Below, in pieces: positions 10,093 through 22,330 of a stretch of 64,000 nucleotides of DNA. Both the position numbers and the translations under genes were made by a program. Within the stretch, counting starts at the first letter, position 1. Every line of letters starts with the position of its first letter. This stretch comes from Bugula neritina. Its lineage: Eukaryota > Bryozoa > Gymnolaemata > Cheilostomatida > Bugulidae. Where the stretch lies: positions 3,941,038-4,005,037 of the forward strand of contig OZ037772.1 in NCBI GenBank assembly GCA_964035545.1, in the 5' to 3' direction. The notes beneath the pieces were generated by a model. The model saw only the letters and a program-made list of their open reading frames with translations. It ran no database searches and was not told the DNA's origin.

Positions 10093-10959
10093 TTAGTTGC
10101 GGCCCGCGGGGAGGGAGTGTGTCCGCGGGCCGTGACAGTTTAACGCCCCCTGGTATTGGGGTCGTCCTTTCTGTCCCTGGTCCTGATCAGTGCTACTCCA
10201 GCTCTGCCCCACAGATGTTGGGGGCATCCGCAAGGCCTGACCGGGGCCAGCACCGGCCAGAATGGTTACCAATTGTCCCAGCATCTCTACCATGCGGTCC
10301 ACTTCGGCTTCCAGCGGGAGGGCTTCGGAGCCTGTCGTAGCCCTGGCGGCGCTGACTCCAACTACTGGGGGGTTCCTTTGTGCTCGATGCATTTGGGTAG
10401 CCAACAGGTAAGCTTCTCCAGCCTTCAGGGCATCCTCTATTCTGGTTATCCCTTTAGCTCGTAGGTGATGGTCTAGGCCCAGGTCGTTTAGGGACTGGAC
10501 AAAGGCGTCATAGGTGTAACGCTCTTGGTGTTGTGCTGGCAGATCGCTATATGCAATCTGCGCCAGCTTCTTCACCGTCGCGGCATGTTCTTGCAGCGAG
10601 GTCCGCGGGGTGCGGCACAATCTCTCCAGCTTGGTCCTAGCGTCTATGACGGAGGTGCCAAAACGGGCCCGCAGCGCAGCCAGTATGCCGTCTACGTCCG
10701 TTCCCACTCCGTACGGCTTGGCTTGCTCCGTCACCGCCCTCCGCAATTGGATAAGGGCCACTCTATGCGGCCATTGAGCAACTTCCATTACCTCTCTAAA
10801 TTCTTGTATAAATTGTTCGACATCTTCCGACCCAGTAAAGGTGGGAGCTTTCAAGTAATGTCTATAAGCTTCTTCTCCTTCACGATTCACAGGATTAACA
10901 GCATTTCTACGCTCACCTTCTACTGGGGGTGGTTGCATTCTAGCATTTTCAGTCTCCAT
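10093..10959 (-). CDS. gag: Gypsy-type gag, capsid-like protein
   Basis: A 288-residue frame that starts 15 bp inside the primer site and ends with TAA at 10095-10093. Residues of about 35-190 match the retrotransposon gag capsid fold (TFTGSEDVEQFIQEFREV, then LRARFG and a helical C-terminal part). No CCHC zinc knuckle is present, which is unusual for gag. The basic segment encoded just after the frameshift in pol may replace it. Translation of pol depends on slipping at 10144-10138, shortly before the gag stop. Confidence 0.9.
   Translation of the reverse strand: METENARMQPPPVEGERRNAVNPVNREGEEAYRHYLKAPTFTGSEDVEQFIQEFREVMEVAQWPHRVALIQLRRAVTEQAKPYGVGTDVDGILAALRARFGTSVIDARTKLERLCRTPRTSLQEHAATVKKLAQIAYSDLPAQHQERYTYDAFVQSLNDLGLDHHLRAKGITRIEDALKAGEAYLLATQMHRAQRNPPVVGVSAARATTGSEALPLEAEVDRMVEMLGQLVTILAGAGPGQALRMPPTSVGQSWSSTDQDQGQKGRPQYQGALNCHGPRTHSLPAGRN
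10100..10144 (-). promoter_or_regulatory. Programmed -1 ribosomal frameshift signal (gag-pol)
   Basis: On the minus strand the heptamer G TTA AAC (10144-10138) is in the gag frame as TTA AAC. A slip of one base gives GTT AAA, which is the pol frame. A 5-nt spacer follows, then a perfect 10-bp GC stem (CGGCCCGCGG with CCGCGGGCCG; 10132-10123 and 10109-10100) with a 13-nt loop. The gag stop lies 5 bases after the stem. GTTAAAC is the heptamer I recall from equine arteritis virus. The loop's CTCC could pair with GGAG just downstream, allowing a pseudoknot. Confidence 0.85.
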
Positions 10960-10973
10960 CTTTGATATACACT

Positions 10974-10991
10974 ATCCCACCGCTGCCACCA
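10974..10991 (-). promoter_or_regulatory. Primer binding site, tRNA-Leu type
   Basis: One base after the 5' LTR the minus strand reads TGGTGGCAGCGGTGGGAT. This is complementary over 18 bases to the 3' end of animal tRNA-Leu(AAG), as I remember it, including the CCA tail. It would prime minus-strand DNA synthesis. Confidence 0.75.
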
Positions 10992-10992
10992 C

Positions 10993-11296
10993 TGTTATAG
11001 TTTTCAGATTTAGGGTTGATGTGCCACCAAGAGAGTCTATTTAACACTAGAGAAACTTCACCAGTTAAGTTGAGTAGATATCGTTATATTTAATACAAGA
11101 ATACATAATAAAATCCAATGTAAAACAGTAATGATACGCACGTCTATTTAGTTTACAGCACTATCCTCAACTGAGCTAGTAGCGCGAAGCGGCTACTATT
11201 ACTTATCAAACAGCTTAGCTAATTGGCTAATACATTGTTCCGGGTCAATACGCAACCTTGCGTATTGTGTTGCTGGTAGCTCCACGAGCCACCACA
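10993..11296 (-). repeat. 5' LTR of the Ty3/gypsy-type element
   Basis: A 304-bp LTR matching 3858-4161 with about 9 substitutions and no gaps by eye. The 22-nt palindrome is conserved here at 11246-11267. It should carry the element's promoter; I could not fix a TATA box. Confidence 0.93.
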
Positions 11297-13371
11297 ATAT
11301 TGTGCCTTTTCTCAGTTACTACTTACTAGTTACCAAGTTTCTTACCAGTTTACAGACTGACACTATTGACTCTCGTGAGGTGAGAACAGTTTGAGTCATC
11401 TCATCATTTCTCAAATTAATCAGGTACCCGTATTTTAATACTTGCAGTTAGATTTACTATTTTAGTATTTACTATTCAGTATTTGGTATTTTACTATTTT
11501 AATTCTAGATTTACTTTTACTTTCAGTTTTAGTTCTACTTTTAGCCTTTAGGCTTTAGGTTTAAGTCTAGGCTTATAACTTATATAATATCAATATAAGA
11601 TTAAGCTTAAGACTAAGTTATATTTAATTTATAAGTTATATGTTAATGTTATAATATTAATTAAATATAATTGTTTCTCTTTGAGTCTTTGATTTGAAAT
11701 TTACAATAGACATAGTAATACCATAGTCCATAGGCATATGATCAATAATTAATTAATTATAATGATTTATCGAATAATATAAATATGAATATCGTATTAG
11801 TGATAATAAATTTATTATTATAAAAAATTTAATCGACTTCAAGTTTAGGTTCAGGTTTTTATACTGAAACATTGATCTACTAGTAGTAGTACTAGTACTA
11901 CTACTAATACTGCTACGTCTACAGTAGTAGTAGTGGTAGTAGCCTATGATTACAGATTACTATTACGTACTATAAGTATTAGTCTATTAGTAATACATGT
12001 ACTATTAGATTACTCTTAGTATTGCTATTCGATTTACTGTTGGTATAACTGTATAGGAATTGAGACTAAGTATTTCAGTTTCACACTATTTTATTTATAT
12101 AAATATTTGTATTAACTTTAAGTATTACTATTAGTAATCACAATTAGTATTGATATTGCATCTCCTATTAGGATTACTGCTATTACTATTAGTATTAGTA
12201 TTGTTGTATGAGTAATTACTAATTAGTATTAGTAATTTTTACTCATTGCATTACATTTACTATAAGTATAACTATAAAATGTAAGTTACTATTATTGCTC
12301 TACTATAACTATCAGTATTAGATTTAGTGTTGCAGTTGGTTTTACTGCCAGGTCCCCTACCATCATTAAATTTATTTATAAGGATAATCTTGGTGATTAT
12401 CACCCAATATTGACTCATATGACTAGGTTAGCCACATTTATATGATCTACTATTGTTGTAAACATAAAAATATGAGGTTAGTGTTAATAAATCATTTGCT
12501 AGGTAAGAGTGTAGAATAAATAATTGGCTAGAGATGAGTGTAGAAGCTGCCAACTCATGAAACAACTGCACCTGACCTAACAGAAGCACAAACATGTTAA
12601 ATTAGTATGTTTCACATCACCATAGTTTCTATTAGATGATTAGAATAGCAAACTAGCAGTTGATGGCTTTTTCCCTGGCTGGTGGAAGAGTGAATCTAAG
12701 TAACATATTAAATCATGCATCACCAACACTGCAGAAATGTTAAAATGAATTTTGTCATTTAGATTATGGAGAAAACAAAGTATTTTCAACACCCAGCACA
12801 AAATATTTCATGAAACTATGTTTTCTCCCACTGCTATGTTTCCCCCTATTTTGTGTCTTAGCGTGAGCCCACGCAATGTATCTAGCCCAAAAATGGGCAG
12901 GTAACATTGTAAAACTGGCTGATATCTTTGAATGAGGGGATAAGCAGCTGAGCCCAATTGTGCTGTTTGTTCATAAAAGTAATACATAACTCACTGGTAT
13001 TCATGTTTCACTTCTCCTCTATATATTAGAAACACTTGAATAGTGGTGTTCAATAGAAGTAGAATAATAGTGTTCACTGAAGCACACAACATTGCTTCAT
13101 ATTTATTGTATATGGAGTTTGAGTCACCAGCAAAAACCTATTCAGTGATTACAATGGAAACAATACAGCCTTTGTTAGAGAGTTAAAGCTGTGAGCTCAG
13201 CATGTTGTAGCTGACTATCATGTATACCAGTTTTATTAACTGCCTTTGTTTAACATTATTTTTCATGTCTTTATTTTGTATGGTTTATTGTTAATGGTTA
13301 AGTCTTTGATTTGGAAACCTTCACATATGTAGTGTGAAATATTATGCTAAGAGTATGTGTATCTTTTACAG
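11297..13371. other. Non-coding region 5' of TRIM copy A
   Basis: AT-rich, with many TTACTATTAG-type triplet runs and no coding frame. It matches 37157-39705 of copy B with gaps. The start (TTGTGCC...CTCGTGAGGTGAGA) recurs at 37165 and again at 37838. An untranslated first exon probably lies here, because an intron acceptor sits at about 13371, just before the coding start. Confidence 0.6.
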
Positions 13372-13394
13372 GATTTCCTTATCATATAACCAAG

Positions 13395-16300
13395 ATGGCA
13401 GAATCCAGAGTCGTGAAAAAGAGACTCAACAATTCGTATCGCTGTGGGTACTGCTCGCAGTACTTCAACAAACTTGAAGATCCCAGAACTCTGCCCTGTC
13501 TGCATGTGTACTGCATGAGATGTTTGAAGACTGACATCGGTGGTAGGAAGGATCATATTAGATGTGCTTATTGTAGGTGAGTTACAGTACATAACACAAT
13601 ATATCATGTCATAGGCTTGCATATGATTTTCTCACTATCATCTAGGAGTTGTCGGATCTGTGTATATGAAAAGCAAACAATACTGTATATTCTATGTGAA
13701 CTCTGGTTACTAACTTGTTGAGTGTGTGGATATCTTTTCATCAGGTAGAGAAAGTAACTGTTATGTAGATTACATCATCAGCTGTCCTCTCTTGTTGAAT
13801 TGTGGTATACTGTTGGATGTCATGGGATTGGGGTTGTCTCCTCATTATATTATTTTGTTCTCATACAGTACAAGACTTGTTAGACCAACCTTTTTCATAT
13901 CATCTCCACCTTCATAAATGTTTACTATTAATTATCCCCCCTTTAAAAAACGAAAAAATCTATGACTGACATAATGATAATATAGATTATTATGCAATAT
14001 TTTTCCTATTACATTTGAATATAATATAGTTATTTCTGATAATTATATTATGCATGTATAAAACACAGAGCAGTTCAATTATCAATATTATGGCTGCAGC
14101 TGATGACATTGTGTCAGCTTGCTTTCAAACCTCCCACCCCAACCCCTAAACCCCAACCCCAATATTGTAATTAAAAACACATTCGTGTAGAAGTAGACTG
14201 AGATGGATTCTCCCAGGTTGGGAATCACTGTGTTGAATTGACTTGTGTTTCTTATTTTCTTTCCTGTGATTATAAACATGTATGGTGTTGTCATGACAAC
14301 AGAGTTGCTGTGGCACAAAGTACAGTTTACTAGTATGTAGTGATTGTGTAGTGAGAGTGGAGTGTCTGGTTATTGTCCATGCTTATGTGTAATCTGTAAG
14401 GAGTAGAATTATATTATTTTAATATAATGTTGAGGTACTTTTATAATGGCAGTTTGGTCAATAGCTTTAGTTCTATTGCCATAGACTCATAGCTCTGGAG
14501 TCTAGCAGCTGTTACTATTACCACTAGCTGTTCAAAATTCTGCCAACATCCGGGCTGCCAAAGCATAATAGCCATTGACATTAAGGCCAAGCAGTCACTG
14601 GGAAATTATTTGACTAAAGAGCAGGTCTTATGACAATTAGTAGTCAGTCCCTTAGACAGGAAACAGTGATTCTGTGACCTATTTAGTTAAATCCAATGCT
14701 GACCTTTTGATTGATTATTAGATAGCCATCACAATTTTATTTGGTACAATATAATATTATGGGGTGTCAATCAGTGTCTAATATAATCTGTGAATTGAGT
14801 GTCTCCTTTAGCTTTGATGAGTTGATTACTTCTTCTACCATCAGTCAGTTGTATTAAGTGTTACTTTGTATTGAGTCATGAATAGTGTTGAAGATTTGGG
14901 CCTATATTATGCCAAACCCCCCCCCTCTGACTTAGACTGTGACCCAACCTGCTGCACATACATAGTAGTACTACACTGAAGATAGTCAACATGTGTATAT
15001 ATCATATACATATATATAACATAACTATATATACATGCATATATCATCTTACTAGTAATGGATTACTAAGTACAAGTTATCCTATGACTCACTCTTCTTA
15101 TGCTAGCTGCACGAGATAGACAACACTCACACGTGACACGCACTCACAGTGCACTAGCTCTTGACACATTGCCAAGGATGATGAAATGACAGTTTCGCGC
15201 CACTCCTAGCAGTTAGAGTGGCAGGGAATAGTTGTAGTATGTTGTAGTATTGGCTCTTCAGAATTCACCCCTCAGTAATTAGTTGCATTGCACAAACTTG
15301 CAACAATAGTGAATAATTATTGACAATATGGCCTCCACTCAGTAGTAAACTAGTAATTTGTCTTGTCATTTTACTCTACAAGTTACAGTTGAGTCTATTT
15401 GTTGAGTAGCAGTTCTTTGTCATGAGTGACTATTTTCCAGCATATTAGGTACATAATATAGTCAAGTGTGTTTGTGTGATAGCCTGTGGTCTATATAATG
15501 AATGTGTGTTGATGAGTGATGAGTATTTATTTGAGTATTTGTCAAGGACATAGCTGTGTGTGTGGATGGAGTATTTCATTACTTGAGATATACTAAACAC
15601 AGCTAACACAGGTAACATACTGATTGCTATATGTTGTAGGAAAGATCACTATGACATCACAGATCCCACAACACTACCAGTAGCTCAGCATGGAGACCCG
15701 TTAGAATACAAGTCTCCACCCAAACCTGCACCCATTCCCTGCGATGTGTGTAAAGGTGGAACACAAGCTGCTGTGTTTTGTCTTGAGAGTCAAAAAAAGT
15801 TGTGTCAGCAGCATCAAGAAGTGAGTCTTTCTTCTATAATTTCTCAAGATTAGTTATTAAACCAGTTCTGGTTTGTGTGTAGAATATTATTGAAAAGAAA
15901 TGTTGAGTCTGTGTGACTTTTTATACTCAACACACAGTTTCACAGTGCAGTGAGTCAACTATGACAGACTTGTTGGTGAAAATACAACCAACTAAACTGT
16001 TGACCTTTATTATACAGAATCACAGAGAGCTGATGGGAGATAGACATCAGTTTATTGACATTGAGGTCTACAGAGCTTCTCCCCAAAGATATACTATAAC
16101 TGAATGTGAACATCATAAACAGGAACAGCTGACAGAAGTGTGTTCCAAGTGTCACCAGATATTCTGTATGAGATGTGATATGAGGACTGGCTGTAAGGAT
16201 AAGACAGGTATTTACTTGCTGTTTCTATTTCTGTAGGAAGAAACTGAGAAATGTTACAAGAACCTATTATTTATTATTTTATTATTAAAGTGAGTTATGT

Positions 16301-19300
16301 AACAGTAAAAGAGGAAGTAAGTTTGTCAGCATTAAGGTTTGTGTGAGACAGAAGTGGATAGTGCAGGAGTTTTTAATTTCCCAGTGTTATGTTGAATATT
16401 TAGTATATTTCATCCTTCAAGTGTTTGTTTCCTTGATAAGATGGTATAGGCATAGCTTTAACTCAATGGTGTCCCACCTTTTTTATACCATCCCCCTTTT
16501 TATAAATGTTTTCTATTAAGTTTCTGCCTCTTTGATAAAATTGTAATTTTTATTTGTGAAGAAAATCTGAGACATGGGTTGTTTTCCTAATAATTTATTG
16601 AGTGTAAGTAAAGGCCAGTGTGTTTGACATGGACCAGTGTCTGCCACAACTTCAGTTCAGCTTTGAAAGCATTGATGCTGCTATTAAAAGCAGTGAGTTG
16701 ATGATTATACTCATTCATTTTAGGTTCAAAGTTTTTAGTACAGCAAATATATCTACTAGGTATGCAATAAGTAGTTTATGGAGATCAGATTGACTCACTG
16801 CAAAAACTTGCTGTTGGTTTTTACTTTCAAGAAACTTTTTAACCTCCATTCATAGTAGGAGGGGTAGCAGCTAGGGTAGAAAAGGAAAAGGCACTTTGTG
16901 TTTGACATGGATCAGTGTCTGTCACAACTTCAGTTTAGTTATAGTTATACATATACATGTAACCTGGAAAACAAGGCAAGAGCTCAAAGAGCTGGTAAAC
17001 TGTGTGAACTTTTGAGAAATGAAACCCCTGAAAAGCCCAAATTCCCTGCAAGGGGAATCCCCCAAGGTTGGGAGTCACTGCTCTAACATTTTCAATTATA
17101 TTATTCCAAGTGCAGCAATTAATGAGCTAACCTGTGAAATATTTATAGTCCAACCAACTGTCTACTTATTACATAGTATGTGTATAGTGATACATCATCA
17201 ACCTGTAGTTACAGGTAGTAGGTGTAGAATAAGTACAATATCATATGTAAAAATGCTTTTATAAATAGTGTGATTTTATGTATACAGAGGAGACAGTAGC
17301 ATCCCATGACTTGGCATCTTTGAGTGATTTGTCTTGTGAGTTACGAGAAAGTCTGACTAGTGGGATAGAGACTCTGTCTGAGAAAGTTGCAGAGTTGAAT
17401 GACATCTCAAAGGATGCCTGGAAAGAACTGAGTAAAATAGAAGATGAAGTGAAGAAGATGGTTGCCAGAGTAAACGCTGTAGCTGATGCTCAGGTATGCT
17501 GACATGGTGATATCATCTAATGTATTTCTGTTTGGCTGAAATTATGTTATGCATCTGGTCTTTGAGTTTTAATCAGAAATGAATTTCATTTGCCACTAGA
17601 ATTAACTGACCATTAAAGTATTATCATTCTGTGAACAAGTAGCAGTAGTCATTCATCACATGTTACTCAGTGCAGAGGAACCTGTCAATACAGATGACTC
17701 ACTCATCTTTCTGTAACTGTCAATCACTCGCACAGAGAGGTTGGCTGTGTGAGTGATTGACAGGTGTCAGGAGGAGGAGACTAGTCACGTGGTGTACTAG
17801 CTCTCTGATGTGTATAGAGTGTCACGTGACTGAGTCATTGTCCACTCAGTGGGTGATCTGTTATTTTCATTTCAAGTGCAGAGGTTGTGAGGTGCAGATG
17901 TGGTTACACTGTGTTACTATTTATTAGATAGAAAAGATTAGAAAGAGAGCTACAAACCTGAGGCTAGAAATATATGGATATTTGAAGAGCTGCACACAGA
18001 TAGTGGATAATTATAGAATAGAGCTGGCCTTGAGTAAGACAATGGGCAGACAGTCTCTGCTGGACACAGTACAACATGCAGTTGATAAGTTCAATGATGC
18101 AGGGATTGTGAGAGACTACAAAGAGATGAGTGAGAAGATGGAAAAGGCTACAGATATTGGTGTAATAGAGAAGTGTGTACTTCCAGACAGCATCTTGGTA
18201 CCAACATGTAGGTGGAGTCTATAAATAGTAACACTAACTATAAATAACTTTCTGCTTGTAATCATGTGAGTTGCTTTCACTGAATATTTAAATAGTAGAA
18301 TAAGTAGATAGAGTTTATTTATTAGAGAATGAGTTTTGTTCTACTCTCACATTATGAGACATTTCTGCAGTGTTTCAGAGTTTATGGTGTATAAGTGAGC
18401 TGCTAAACTGTGTTATGCTGACTACCTGCTGTCAGTATTAACAAGATATTCTCACTTAGACCTGTGCATCACGTAGCAACTTGTAGTAACTACAGACTGC
18501 TTGTATTTAAAACATCTTTTAGTTTTAAGTTTGAAAAGCTGTTCCCACCTCCTCAGGTGATGAGATTCTCAAGTTATAGAATTGTTATTTTGTTGTTGCA
18601 GACAGTGAAGACAGTCTGGGACTGAAGCTGCTGCAGCCACCATCTTCTCTACAGTTTGATGGATTTCCTGTACGTGGCTGGTGTATCTCAGTAAACATCT
18701 CAGCTGATGGACATCTGATGTGTCGGACACAAGAAGGTGTAGAAGTAATAAATAGAGAGACTCTGGATACTATCAGCTCAGTGAAACACACCAACACTAC
18801 ATGGTGGGAGGAGATAATCCAACCTGAAGGGGTGATGGTTGGCAGCTGGTATAACTGGGAGGAGGAAACAGCTGAAGTCTCACTTCTTGATCCGAACTCC
18901 TTTGAGAAGACTCGCTCTCTCTACAAGCATTCAGTAAATGAACCCACTTACTATAGAATAGCTCAGCACGACTCACTGCTCTATATTGTAGACAAGAGAG
19001 AGAAACAGCTGGTAGTCTGTAACCTAGTTGACAATAAAATACAGAAGTTCCCACTTCCTGAGATGAAGGACCCTTACCCTGTATGCATCCTCCCAGACTC
19101 AACTCTCCTCATAGGAGACTACACTGCAGATGGTAAAGTGAGAAGATATAAAGTAGAGAACACAACTCTCACTCTAATGTGGGAGTTCCCTCGCATCTCA
19201 CTACCATCTGGTATTTCCTTTGATCCAACATCTGAACTGATTCACATCTGTACACTGAGTGGACCTCTCCTCATCCTCTCACTTGAAGGTAAATACTCTG

Positions 19301-20437
19301 TTTATTATAGTAAGTTTATTTATTTTATATATAATTATGTTGCAGTAAATAATATATTTTAATAATTAACAGTAAACAACTTCCACTCATAAGATATATT
19401 ATGATATTGTAAGTATTTATCAAGTCACTGATGTTATTTTTAGCTAAAAGTTATGTAATAAAGACTGTAACATGCTGATAGTAGATGTTATATTCTTCTT
19501 CACATGACTTGTAGCTAATAATAATATTAGTGAATAATACTGCCTCCCTGCAATAAGTTTATTTCCAGCTGCAGTAACATGCAGGATGTAAGCACAGGTA
19601 GAAGTGTGTATTATATTGTATAGGTTTAAGTTGTACTCTGTGTAGTGTGCAGTGAGCTCTTAGTTAACTCTCTATTCAGTCTTCCTTTCCAGGGGTTCAC
19701 CTGGTAGTGTAGAGGATAGGGACTCCACACTGCTGAGTGAGTTGGTGCTGCAAGGGGTTCAAACCCACCTATCAGCATGTCTAGTTAGTATAATATGCAA
19801 GTGTTTTACACTAATTTAAGAGGTGCTCAGTCTAACAACTGTACAGATTGCCAGCTACACATGAGTTATGAGTTGTAGTTTGACTTCAGTCTAGTGCTGC
19901 TGTTGTTTTGGTCATCAGATAATTTAAATATAAATAATTTGATACTTTTTGACTGCCATTACTGAGACTATTGTAATTTGATGATGGCTGGTAGAGCAGT
20001 GTTTTCTGGTGGGACTCAGGTGGCTGCGGTTGGTTCTTGTCAAGTATTTAATATGTGATAATGTTGGAGTAGCTGCAGTAGTAGCCTATAGTATTAGAAG
20101 TAGACATGTGGGTGTGTTCTTGCTCAGAGCCACAGGCTAAGTTTGTGGGTCAAGGTCAATACAGTTGTATAAGGAGGCACTATTTTCTGCTGTTTAAATA
20201 TTTACTTCATGCATGTAACCTGCTGAGTTCCATCTTTAAAGGCAGTCTGTCTGTTTCTCTCAATACACCAACTGATACAATATGATGCTATTATTTACAG
20301 GTCAACTGGTGCTTACTTTTCCCAGAGAAAGTCTTGGTGTGAGTAGCAGGGTGTGGGACATTGCTGTGTATAACAGAGACACAGTGTTTCTAGCATGTGA
20401 AGATGGTGGACTTAGGAGATACACAATAAAATACTAA
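13395..20437 (+). CDS. TRIM-like RING/B-box/coiled-coil/beta-propeller protein, copy A
   Basis: Seven coding exons: 13395-13576, 15640-15820, 15946-16207, 17288-17493, 17928-18207, 18602-19288, 20301-20437. All introns have GT/AG ends and phases match throughout, giving 644 residues. Exon 1 encodes a C3HC4 RING (C17, C20, C35, H37, C40, C43, C57, C60), predicting a ubiquitin ligase. Exon 2 has a B-box-like Cys set (CDVC...C...CQQH). Exon 3 has a second B-box (CEHH...CSKC...CMRC). Exons 4-5 are helical coiled coil. Exons 6-7 look like an NHL/WD-type beta-propeller, with repeated strands such as DSLLYIVD, STLLIGDY and DTVFLACEDGG. The ATG chosen is the first one in the exon after a good acceptor. 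Substrate and pathway are unknown; TRIM proteins often act in immunity or development. Confidence 0.88.
13878..14235. mobile_element. hAT-type MITE in intron 1 of TRIM copy A
   Basis: The left end reads CCAACCTTTTTCATATCATC and the right end CCAGGTTGGGAATCACTG, matching the inverted ends of the better preserved copy at 36332-36653. The copy-B counterpart (about 40205-40715) is longer, with about 150 bp that are missing here. Confidence 0.6.
16466..17085. mobile_element. hAT-type MITE in intron 3 of TRIM copy A
   Basis: It starts near GTGTCCCACCTTTTTTATAC and ends near CCCCAAGGTTGGGAGTCACT. These are the same terminal sequences as other members of this family in the window. Its counterpart in copy B is about 42885-43525. 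Confidence 0.55.
19691..19776 (+). repeat. tRNA-like module (SINE or tRNA relic) in TRIM intron 6
   Basis: An 85-nt segment with TGGTAGTGTAGAGG in the position of an A box and a perfect B box, GGTTCAAACCC (19756-19766). The sequence does not fold into a convincing full cloverleaf by eye, so a tRNA-derived SINE head is likelier than a working tRNA. The same module is at 46119-46204 in copy B. Confidence 0.45.
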
Positions 20438-20614
20438 ACTTATCAACTACAGTTTACTAATAATCAGCTCAGTGAGGTACTGAGAGATAAACTGGATAAT
20501 ATTTGTCATCAACATAGTTGGATTCATTACAATTCATCATTACACACACTCTGTATTTATAGTTAGATATGAGATGTTTTACTGTATCAAATATATGTTG
20601 CCATTTTACTATCT

Positions 20615-20620
20615 AATAAA
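20615..20620 (+). terminator. Poly(A) signal of TRIM copy A
   Basis: AATAAA 178 bp after the stop codon, in a context conserved in copy B (47041-47046). Confidence 0.6.
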
Positions 20621-21049
20621 GTTTATTTGCTAGCGAAAATATAGTCTGTTTTCATGCCTCATTAGCTTTAGTTCAAGTTGAGTTCGCTTACTAAAAAATA
20701 ATCTTTACTGGAGCAGTAACTGTAAATGACTTGTCTGCGGGAGAATTTATTCACTGAATTGACATGCAGGTGCAAGTAACTCCAACATGACTAAGTAAAT
20801 TTATTCCAACCATTCACAATGTTATACATTCCATTGCTGTGCAAACAATAGCATTGAGTAGCCAATCAAATTGTTTCTTGTCATGCATTCAGGAATCTTA
20901 TAAATAATATATAAGGCAATCAACTAGATATAAACACTGTTTTACTCTACACATGAGCTGTCTGTGCTGCAGCTGCTTTGCGAAATGTGTGTAATTTGAT
21001 GAGTTTAGTTCAATTGGTTGCAGTTTAATTATGACATGTTCACCATTAT

Positions 21050-21920
21050 GTAATATTAGAGGACAACTCCTCTCCAGTGTGCAGTGGTAGTATACTATTA
21101 GTCAAAGGGAGTGCTCAGTATAATATAAATAGCTGACCTCTCCTACACCAACACTCCTGAACACGGCCAGCCAGATGACAAGAACTCTTGAACACCACTC
21201 AGGTTAAGGGACTCCACCCACCCAGGCACCCCTGAACACCATCCAAGGCAGACGTGTTCTGGATCACAGTCTTAACTCCTCACAGACTAAGACAGGAGCT
21301 GGAGTCATCCTCACAGCCAAGCAACCCATGCCAATATACCAACCCTAGCTGACCTGAATACTACAACTTATATATAGTATTCGAAATAACTCCAAAGTAG
21401 CATATTTCTGTTAAAATAGCATTATTAATAAACAGATAAATTATATATTTATTGATTCAATCACTATTTGAGTTTTCAAATTGAAATTCAATAAGAGACA
21501 TCAGCAAGTAATAATTATATGTTATGTAATAATACATGCCACAAAAAAGCATCCTTATAAAATTTAACAAAATGTATTAGCAGTTATCTATACTGAGATT
21601 ATAATGTAATACTAATGTTGTGTAAAGTATTAAACTATCAACCACTCTCTCATATTATTATTTAACCTTTGACCTACAAACAATGATTAAATCATTTTCT
21701 TGTTGCTATACTGTCTTTTTTTAGTTGGCTCATAGAAACAGTTTCAATCTAACAATGTAGTGTTGATACGAATCAGAGAATATAAGCTCAACAATAAACC
21801 ATAAGAAATAATTATCCTCAATATCTTAAGGAATATTCCAGAGAACACTGCAGGCTAAGCTAAGATATTTTACAACTACATGCAGTTGACATATCTTCAT
21901 GAATTGTGGACCATTTTGGT
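21050..21920. other. Copy-A-specific stretch downstream of TRIM
   Basis: Sequence absent from copy B, where the flanks are joined directly near 47460. It holds AT-rich DNA and a small C-rich patch (CCACCCACCCAGGCACCCC). I see no coding frame or inverted ends, so I cannot tell an insertion here from a deletion in copy B. Confidence 0.5.
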
Positions 21921-22029
21921 GTTTCTGGGGGCACAGACAAGTTGCAATGACTCCAACAGAATTTTTTTTAGTAGGTTTCAGTTCATCTTGGATATATTAC
22001 AGCTTGTTGTCTTTTGGTGGAATAGTATT

Positions 22030-22300
22030 GATGATACACCACCTTGTTTGGCCCCAACAGTATTGATGGTAGACTACCTTGTTTGACCTCAATAGTGTTG
22101 ATGGTACACTATCTTGTTTGGCCTCAATGATGATACACCACCTTGTTTGACCTCAATAGTGTTGATGGTACACTACCTTGTTTGGCCTCAACGGTGTTGA
22201 TGGCACACTACCTTGTTTGGCCTCAACAGTGTTGATGGCACACTACCTTGTTTGGCCTCAACAGCTTTAATGGTACACTACCTTGTTTGGCCTCATTAGT
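22030..22300. repeat. 35-bp minisatellite, copy A
   Basis: About eight copies of a 35-bp unit containing ACCTTGTTTGGCCTCAA and GTGTTGATGG. The matching array in copy B is at 47575-47835. It marks the right end of the duplicated block. Confidence 0.85.
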
Positions 22301-22330
22301 CTCGCTAATATAAAATTAAGAGCACAACTT

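Larger units (their letters stand above)
3858..11296 (-). mobile_element. Ty3/gypsy-type LTR retrotransposon, near complete
   Basis: A 7.4-kb element on the minus strand bounded by 304-bp LTRs (3858-4161 and 10993-11296) that start TG and end CA. In transcript order it has the 5' LTR, a tRNA primer site, gag (10959-10093), pol in the -1 frame (to 5519), a third ORF with zinc fingers (5501-4428), a purine tract and the 3' LTR. The LTRs differ at about 9 of 304 positions by eye, so the insertion is moderately young. Flanks are ACTAT on the left and ATATT on the right, so I see no clean target-site duplication. An in-frame stop in the integrase and another in the third ORF suggest this copy is not autonomous. 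Confidence 0.93.
11297..22330. repeat. Duplicated TRIM block, copy A
   Basis: About 11 kb, collinear with 37157-47865. It covers a non-coding lead region, all seven exons and introns of the TRIM-like gene, and a 35-bp repeat at the right end. Copy A has an extra stretch at about 21050-21920, and copy B has an extra internal repeat near 37838. Sequence between the copies is mostly near identical, with clustered differences in the sixth exon. Confidence 0.9.

Noticed and set aside
9838-10340. Frames on both strands overlapping the gag-pol junction
   Set aside because: High GC in the element leaves several frames open by chance. The gag and pol frames have domain support and these do not.
3853-11301. 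Target-site duplication of the gypsy-type element
   Set aside because: The flanking 5-mers ACTAT and ATATT do not match. I do not claim a duplication.
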